Source of the DNA: Propionibacteriaceae bacterium UBA4569
GTDB taxonomy: Bacteria > Actinomycetota > Actinomycetes > Propionibacteriales > Propionibacteriaceae
DNA length: 5,001 nt
Assembly: GCA_002387005.1 (NCBI GenBank)
Contig: DGKN01000242.1
Location: 35,789 to 40,789 of the forward strand
Reading direction: 5' to 3'
The translations under genes and the position numbers were made by a program. Below the pieces are notes generated by a model. That model was not told the DNA's origin and did not search any database. It worked only from the letters and a program-made list of their open reading frames with translations. Shown here in pieces: positions 1-5,001 of the stretch. The first letter of the stretch is position 1. Each line of letters begins with the position of its first letter.

Positions 1-1
1 G

Positions 2-2290
2 CCCGCCAACCGCAATCCCTTCGGCTGGTTCAAGCGCGTGATCATCTCGATGGACACCCTCAAGCAGGACCGCTTCGCACACGACCTGCACCGCCACCAC
101 TGGGACGCGGTGGTGATCGACGAGTCACACAACGTCACCGGCAGCACCACCCAGAACAACCGTCTGGCACGCACCCTGGCCCCGAACACCGATGCCCTGA
201 TACTGGCCTCCGCGACCCCGCACAACGGCCGCAAGGAGTCGTTCGCCGAGCTGGTGCGCCTGTTGGAACCCACCGCCGTCAGCCCGCAGGGTGAACTCAA
301 CCAGGACGACCTCAAGCGGCTCGTGAAGCGCCGTCACCGCAACAGCCCCGAGGTGGCGAGCGTGGCCGGCGCCGACTGGGCCGAACGCAAGCCGCCGCAG
401 AACTTTCTGGTGCCGGCGAGCCCGGCCGAGAACGCCGTCGCCGAGGAACTGGAGCGCACCTGGCTGCACCCGGCGAGCGGTTCGTCCCCGTACAGCGGCG
501 CTGCGTCCGGGCTGTTCCCGTGGACGATCGCGAAGGCCTTCCTGTCGTCCCCGGCGGCCCTGCGGCAGACTCTGCATGAGCGCCGGAACCGTCTGGCGCA
601 CAATCCGACCCCCGAGCAACAGCGCGAGATCGAGGCGCTCGACCGCTTGGACGAGCTGAACGACGCCGCCTTCGACCACTCGGCCAAGCACCAGAAGTTG
701 GTGGGCTACCTGCGCGGCATCAACATCGCGAAGAACAGCCCGGAGCGTGCGGTGGTCTTTGCCGAACGCGTCGCCACCTTGGGATGGCTGCAGGAACACC
801 TGCAACGGGACCTGAAGCTCTCCGCCGACCAGGTGGCGGTGCTGCACGGTGGCTTGGACGACGTGAAGCAGCAGCAGATCGTCGAGTCGTTCAAGCAGAG
901 GAACTCCCCCATCCGCGTGCTGGTCACCGGCGACGTGGCCAGCGAGGGCGTGAACCTGCACCAGCAGTGCCACGAGCTGATCCACTTCGACATCCCGTGG
1001 AGCCTGATCCGCATCGAGCAGCGCAATGGCCGCATCGACCGTTACGGCCAGAAGATGCCGCCGCAGATCACGACGCTGCTGCTCGACCCCGACAGCGAGA
1101 ACTTCCGCGGCGACCTGCGCGTGCTGTCTCGCCTGTTGCAACGCGAGGATGAGGCGCACAAGGCGCTGGGCGATGCCGCCAGCCTGATGGGCCGCTACGA
1201 CGCGGGCGCCGAGGAGGACGAGATCAAGCGGGTGCTGGCCGGTCAGCGGAATTTCGACGACGTGGTGCAGACCGTCGGCAGCCTCAGTCCCGACGACTCA
1301 CTGGCCGCCCTGTTGGCCTCGCTCGACGCTCCCGTCGAGGACGCGCCGCAAGCCCGCTTGGCCGAGGTCAGCCCGCTGTACCCGCAGCCGGTGGACTTCC
1401 TGCGCGAGGCCCTTGCGGAGTACTACGAGCGTCCGCAGGACGCCCCCGGCGCGCGGGGATACGACGGTGGTGTTTCGTGGCGCGACCACGGCGACGGCGT
1501 CGTGGAGTTCGAGCCACCGGCCGACCTCAAGCAGCGCCTCGAGGTGCTGCCGCAGGGTTACCTGCACGACCGGCACGTGCTGGAGCGCTTCACGCTGGCC
1601 ACCAACGAGGTGGTGGCGCAGACCCAGCTGGCTCGCGCCCTCACCGACGACAGCGACAGCTCGTGGCCCGAGGCCCACTACCTGAGCCCGCTGCACCCGG
1701 TGCTCGACTGGGCCGCCGACCGTGCCCTGTCGAAGCTGGCCCGCAATCAGGTGTTCGTGGTGCGCGGCCAGGTGGACGCCCCCACGGTGCTCACCGTCGG
1801 CACCCTCACCGACAAGCGCGGCCTGGTGGTGGCAGCGAGCTGGATGGGCGTCACCTTCCCGATGCCGGGCAATGTCACGTTCGCGATGGTGCAGCCCTAT
1901 GCGTCGTCGGCCGAGATGCTCGCCGCGACTGGGATCGGCGTCGACATGGTGAACCCGGGCGCCCCGACCGACGTCGAGAGCCTGAAGTCGCTGATCGCAC
2001 CCGCCGTCGACCAGGCCGGCAGCCAGCTCACCGAGCTGGTGCGCGCCGCCACCCAGCAGACGCAGGAGCGCATCGCGGCCTGGAACCAGAAGACGGTCGA
2101 GTGGCAGGACGAGGCTGAGGCGTTGATCGCCCGCAAGGACCTGCGTACGAGACGCGTCTCGGTGGACGAGGAGAAGAAGGTGATCGAGGCCATGCGGCCC
2201 GAGCGCCAGCTGGTGCGCCCCCTTCTGGTGGTGGTGCCCGCCGATCACCCGGTTGCGAGCGCGCAGGAGGCCACCGATGCCCAGCAGTGA
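2..2290 (+). CDS. drmD: DrmD-like SNF2/RapA-family helicase of a class 1 DISARM system (5' partial)
   Basis: This is the C-terminal 762 codons of an SNF2-family (RapA/HepA-like) ATP-dependent DNA translocase. The frame is open from the first complete codon at position 2, so the true start and the Walker A motif lie upstream; the GTG at 38 and ATG at 50 are internal. Counting from position 2, visible motifs are an ISMDTL segment (15-20), Walker B as DESH (40-43), SAT in ASATPHNG (70-72), motif IV AVVF (250-253), LHGG (281-284), motif V VTGDVASEGVNLH (308-320) and motif VI QRNGRIDRYGQ with its arginine fingers (340-350). ATPase residues in this part are intact. Residues ~360-762 form a long C-terminal extension. 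It includes a RapA-like YLSPLHPVLDWAADRAL segment (560-576), a probable beta-rich stretch (584-619) and a charged, probably helical segment (669-731). The following gene, a giant adenine methylase, starts inside this one, which points to DISARM class 1 DrmD. The helicase family call is near certain. The DISARM call is inferred from context; a helicase-methylase pair from another defence system is the alternative. Confidence 0.85.
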   Translation, partial: PANRNPFGWFKRVIISMDTLKQDRFAHDLHRHHWDAVVIDESHNVTGSTTQNNRLARTLAPNTDALILASATPHNGRKESFAELVRLLEPTAVSPQGELNQDDLKRLVKRRHRNSPEVASVAGADWAERKPPQNFLVPASPAENAVAEELERTWLHPASGSSPYSGAASGLFPWTIAKAFLSSPAALRQTLHERRNRLAHNPTPEQQREIEALDRLDELNDAAFDHSAKHQKLVGYLRGINIAKNSPERAVVFAERVATLGWLQEHLQRDLKLSADQVAVLHGGLDDVKQQQIVESFKQRNSPIRVLVTGDVASEGVNLHQQCHELIHFDIPWSLIRIEQRNGRIDRYGQKMPPQITTLLLDPDSENFRGDLRVLSRLLQREDEAHKALGDAASLMGRYDAGAEEDEIKRVLAGQRNFDDVVQTVGSLSPDDSLAALLASLDAPVEDAPQARLAEVSPLYPQPVDFLREALAEYYERPQDAPGARGYDGGVSWRDHGDGVVEFEPPADLKQRLEVLPQGYLHDRHVLERFTLATNEVVAQTQLARALTDDSDSSWPEAHYLSPLHPVLDWAADRALSKLARNQVFVVRGQVDAPTVLTVGTLTDKRGLVVAASWMGVTFPMPGNVTFAMVQPYASSAEMLAATGIGVDMVNPGAPTDVESLKSLIAPAVDQAGSQLTELVRAATQQTQERIAAWNQKTVEWQDEAEALIARKDLRTRRVSVDEEKKVIEAMRPERQLVRPLLVVVPADHPVASAQEATDAQQ
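2265..2270 (+). promoter_or_regulatory. Ribosome binding site for drmMI within the end of drmD
   Basis: AGGAGG, a perfect Shine-Dalgarno core, sits inside the helicase coding sequence and is followed by six bases (CCACCG) before ATG 2277. The methylase then overlaps the last 14 bases of the helicase gene (2277-2290) in a different frame. This fixes the methylase start and suggests translational coupling, keeping helicase and methylase in a set ratio. No promoter or terminator is visible between the genes, so one transcript is likely. Confidence 0.85.
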
Positions 2291-5001
2291 TGCCCTGATC
2301 GTCGTCGAGGACTGGATCAGCGAGCACTTCTTCACCACCGACGCGACGAAGGAGTCGTTCCAGAAGTTGGTGCTGGAGCGCCGCAAGCAGTGGGACGCCT
2401 CCGAGCTGCCCACCGCACGCTCCCGCTTCACCGAGCAACGGGCCAAGCTCGCCACGATGCTGGCCGCCCTGCACTCCGACGACGAAGCGGAGCAGCAGGC
2501 CGAGGTCAACGAGGCCGCGCGCGCCGAGGTGCTGCGCATCCTGGGTTACGACCCCGTGGAGTACCGGGTGCGACGTGACGGACCGGTGCAGTGGTTCTCG
2601 ACGACGGGCGTGGACGAGTCGACGTTGGCGATCGTCGCTGCCCGTCCGGCCGATGCCCTCGACGAGCTGTTCGACAAGGCGGCCGACACACTCACCCAGC
2701 CGTGGCGACCGTCCGAGGACGCCCCGGCGAGCGAGGAGGTGCGCTCCGCGAGCCGGTTGGTGAGCACCCTGTTCACCCGCGACGACGCCCCCGCCTTCAT
2801 CCTCGTGGTGGCGGGCCGGTGGCTCGTGGTGGCCGAGAAGCGCCGCTGGCCGGAGGGCCGATACTTGGCGGTCGATCTGCAGACGGTCGCCGACCGAGGC
2901 GACCTCACCAAGGGCGGCGAGGTCGACCGCGCCCTCACCTGCGTCGAGGCCGCCTCGCTGGCCCCCGACGCCGACGGCCAGGTGTGGTGGACCACCGCGT
3001 TGGATGAGTCGATCAAGCACACTGTCGGCGTCAGCAAAGACCTGCGCGAGGGCGTGCGGGAGTCGATCGAGATCATCGCCAACGAGGTGGTGGCGCGTCG
3101 CCGCCAACAGGGGCTCGATCCGCTGCCCGCTGAGCAGGCGCAGCCGTTGGCCATGCAGTCGCTGCGGTTCCTCTACCGCATCCTCTTCCTGCTGTACGCC
3201 GAGGCCTCGCCCGAGCTGGGCGTGCTGCCGGTGGGCGCCCCAGAGTACGACGCCGGCTATTCGCTCGATCGCATGCGCGAACTGGTGCAGGTGCCGCTGG
3301 TCACCGAGCAGTCGATGCACGGCACCCACTTCCACGCGAGCCTCGGCACGCTGTTCCGGTTGGTCGACCGTGGGCACCGCGAGGGCGTCGCCGACGGCTC
3401 CGAGGGGCTCTCTTTCCACAGCCTGCGCGCTGACCTGTTCAAGCCTGAGGCCACCGCCCACATCGACGAGGTGGGGCTCGGCAACGAGGCGCTGCAGAGG
3501 GTGCTGGAGCGCCTGCTGTTGAGCAAGGAGCAGCGCGGCAGGAAGGGCCGTGACCGCGGCTACATCAGCTACGCCGAGCTGGGCATCAACCAGCTGGGCG
3601 CGGTGTACGAGGGGCTGATGAGCTACACCGGCTTCTTCGCCACCGAAGACCTGTACGAGGTGGCGCGCGCAGGCAACCCCGAGAAGGGTTCGTGGGTGGT
3701 GCCGCTGGACCGCGCCGGTGGCATCTCGGAGAACGACTTCGTGATGGTTGAGGACGAGCAGGGGCAGCGTTCGCCGCGCATCTACCGGCAGGGCCAGTTC
3801 GTCTTCCGTCTGTCTGGCCGGGCCCGGCAGCAGTCGGCCAGCTACTACACGCCCGAGGTGCTGACGAAGTTCACGGTCGATCAGGCGTTGGAGGAGCTGC
3901 TCGACCAGGACGGCACCACGACCACCGCCGACGAGATCCTGTCGGTGACGGTGTGCGAGCCGGCGCTTGGTTCGGGCGCGTTCGCGATCGAGGCGACCCG
4001 CCAGCTGGCCGAGCAGTACCTGACCCGCAAGCAGGCCGAGCTTGGCCGCACCATCGACCCGGAGGACTACCCGGCCGAGCTGCAGAAGGTGAAGGCCTAC
4101 CTGGCGCTGCACAACGTGTACGGCGTCGACCTGAATGCGACGGCGGTGGAGTTCGCCGAGATCACCCTGTGGCTCGACACCATGGCGAAGGGCCTGGATG
4201 CCCCGTGGTTCGGCCTGCACCTGCGCCGCGGCAACTCGCTGATCGGCGCCCGCCACTCGGTGTACACCCGTGACCAGGTGAACGCGAAGGCGTGGCTCAC
4301 CACTCCCCCGACCGACATTCCGCTCACCGGATTGGCCGAACGGATCGCCAACGACGACCAGGTCTCGACCGAGGCCGCTGGACGCATCCCCCACTGGCTG
4401 CTGCCCGCCGCCGGCTGGGGCGCCACCGCGGACTCCAAGGAGGCGAAACAGCTCGTCCCCGAGCGCGTCACCGCGGTGAAGACCTGGCGCAAACAGTTCA
4501 AGTCAAAGCCGACGAAGGCCCAGCTCGACCAGCTGGTGGAGATCGGTTACCAGGTGGAGGAGCTCTGGACGATGGCGCTCCGCCGCCTAATGGTGGCCGA
4601 GGAGCAGACAAGGCGAAACATCCCCCTCTGGGGCCATCACGACGACCGCTCCCCGAGCGACCCCGCCCGTTCCCCGAACTTGTCGAGGGGCACCGGGCCC
4701 GAAGACCAGCCCCTCGTCAGCCGCGAGCAGATCGAGGCCTCCCTTGCCGACCCCAACGGCGCCTACCAACGCCTGCGCCGCGTGATGGACGCGTGGTGCG
4801 CGCTCTGGTTCTGGCCGCTGACCGGCGACGAGGTGACGCCGCCCGGTTGGGCCGCCTGGATCAGCGCCTGCCAGATGATCCTGGGCAGCCAGACCCAGAT
4901 CCACTTGACGAATGCGCAGAAGAAGAAGCGCTACGACGAGGACGCCCAACAGCAGTTCGGCCACCTGACGCAGTGGGAGGCACTGGCCGAGCAGGAGTCG
5001 T
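2277..5001 (+). CDS. drmMI: DrmMI-like giant N6-adenine DNA methyltransferase, Eco57I/PglX type (3' partial)
   Basis: The gene encodes the first 908 residues of a SAM-dependent DNA adenine methyltransferase and is still open at the window end. In DISARM this enzyme is believed to methylate host DNA so that it is recognised as self. ATG 2277 is chosen because an AGGAGG lies 6 bases upstream and the protein opens with MPSSDALIVVEDWISEHFF. The N-terminal region (1-520) has a hydrophobic strand-like module FILVVAGRWLVVAEKRRW (174-191), a FLYRILFLLYAEA helix (297-309) and LGINQLGAVYEGLMSY (435-450), which are typical of large Eco57I/PglX-like methylases. The Rossmann core follows: YYTPE (523-527), motif I CEPALGSGAF (560-569), motif II GVDLNATAVEFAEITLWL (616-633) and GNSLIGA (652-658). 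After this come RIPHWLLPAAGWGA and MDAWCALWFWPL, but no NPP(Y/F/W) motif, so catalytic motif IV must lie past the window edge. I see no clear PD-(D/E)XK nuclease motif, which argues against a type IIG restriction-methylase fusion. Overlap with the helicase gene implies co-translation. The methylase call is firm; the DrmMI call depends on the neighbour. Confidence 0.85.
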   Translation, partial: MPSSDALIVVEDWISEHFFTTDATKESFQKLVLERRKQWDASELPTARSRFTEQRAKLATMLAALHSDDEAEQQAEVNEAARAEVLRILGYDPVEYRVRRDGPVQWFSTTGVDESTLAIVAARPADALDELFDKAADTLTQPWRPSEDAPASEEVRSASRLVSTLFTRDDAPAFILVVAGRWLVVAEKRRWPEGRYLAVDLQTVADRGDLTKGGEVDRALTCVEAASLAPDADGQVWWTTALDESIKHTVGVSKDLREGVRESIEIIANEVVARRRQQGLDPLPAEQAQPLAMQSLRFLYRILFLLYAEASPELGVLPVGAPEYDAGYSLDRMRELVQVPLVTEQSMHGTHFHASLGTLFRLVDRGHREGVADGSEGLSFHSLRADLFKPEATAHIDEVGLGNEALQRVLERLLLSKEQRGRKGRDRGYISYAELGINQLGAVYEGLMSYTGFFATEDLYEVARAGNPEKGSWVVPLDRAGGISENDFVMVEDEQGQRSPRIYRQGQFVFRLSGRARQQSASYYTPEVLTKFTVDQALEELLDQDGTTTTADEILSVTVCEPALGSGAFAIEATRQLAEQYLTRKQAELGRTIDPEDYPAELQKVKAYLALHNVYGVDLNATAVEFAEITLWLDTMAKGLDAPWFGLHLRRGNSLIGARHSVYTRDQVNAKAWLTTPPTDIPLTGLAERIANDDQVSTEAAGRIPHWLLPAAGWGATADSKEAKQLVPERVTAVKTWRKQFKSKPTKAQLDQLVEIGYQVEELWTMALRRLMVAEEQTRRNIPLWGHHDDRSPSDPARSPNLSRGTGPEDQPLVSREQIEASLADPNGAYQRLRRVMDAWCALWFWPLTGDEVTPPGWAAWISACQMILGSQTQIHLTNAQKKKRYDEDAQQQFGHLTQWEALAEQES
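4672..4690. repeat. Possible small palindromic repeat element inside drmMI
   Basis: The 19 bases CCCCGAACTTGTCGAGGGG have CCCC/GGGG arms flanking an 11-base centre, GAACTTGTCGA. This resembles a class of short dispersed palindromes with a GAGCTTGTCGA-type centre and variable GC-rich arms that I recall from high-GC genomes; that resemblance is from memory and unchecked. It lies in a Ser/Pro/Arg-rich stretch (residues 791-811, RSPSDPARSPNLSRGTGPEDQ) that looks like a variable loop rather than conserved fold. The reading frame is kept. It could equally be a chance palindrome in GC-rich coding DNA. Confidence 0.3.

Noticed and set aside
38..52. GTG 38 or ATG 50 as the start of the helicase gene
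   Set aside because: The same frame is open to the window edge, and either start would leave the protein without the Walker A half of its ATPase domain.
125..1159. 344-codon open frame on the - strand
   Set aside because: It is antisense to the helicase motifs of drmD and has the same low-complexity composition; no motif or convincing start.
1298..2539. 413-codon open frame on the - strand spanning the gene junction
   Set aside because: It covers the end of drmD and the start of drmMI, including the AGGAGG/ATG junction, and has no recognisable domain.
2665..2682. A second TTCGACAAG sequence similar to the centre of the palindrome at 4672
   Set aside because: It has no complementary arms and encodes ordinary codons (LFDK), so it is most likely coincidence.
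3004..3522. 172-codon + strand frame inside drmMI
   Set aside because: The overlapping frame 2277-5001 is continuously open and carries methylase motifs; this one gives a Ser/Arg/Cys-rich product typical of an off-frame reading.
2028..4394. 788-codon open frame on the - strand
   Set aside because: It lies wholly antisense to the end of drmD and to drmMI, both of which carry clear family motifs. Its product is rich in R, H, L, V, G and Q with no recognisable domain, as expected from the reverse strand of high-GC coding DNA.

Overview
The window is a high-GC bacterial stretch with strong G/C preference at third codon positions. This suggests an actinobacterium, but that rests on base composition and general protein style only; no marker gene fixes the taxon. 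It is coding from edge to edge on the + strand and contains two large genes, both cut by the window ends. There is no intergenic gap, no RNA gene, no CRISPR array and no recognisable insertion sequence.

Positions 2-2290 hold the last 762 codons of a RapA/HepA-like SNF2-family helicase/translocase. The DESH Walker B box, the SAT motif, and helicase motifs IV, V and VI are all visible. The Walker A end lies upstream of the window. Positions 2277-5001 hold the first 908 codons of a very large Eco57I/PglX-style N6-adenine DNA methyltransferase. It has a long N-terminal region, a YYTPE box and a CEPALGSGAF SAM-binding motif. The catalytic NPP(Y/F/W) motif has not been reached when the window ends. 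The two genes overlap by 14 bases, and a perfect AGGAGG ribosome binding site lies inside the helicase gene.

A SNF2-type helicase followed directly by a giant adenine methylase is the leading pair of class 1 DISARM, an anti-phage defence system with gene order drmD-drmMI-drmA-drmB-drmC. I therefore call the genes drmD and drmMI. In that system the methylase is thought to mark host DNA, while the helicase proteins (DrmD and the DrmA/DrmB complex) act against incoming DNA. drmA, drmB and drmC would be expected just downstream but are outside the window, so the system assignment is an inference from gene architecture and motifs.

One smaller feature is a GC-rich, Ser/Pro-rich stretch in drmMI (about 4647-4710). 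It carries a 19-base imperfect palindrome around GAACTTGTCGA that resembles small dispersed palindromic repeats and may be an in-frame insertion.
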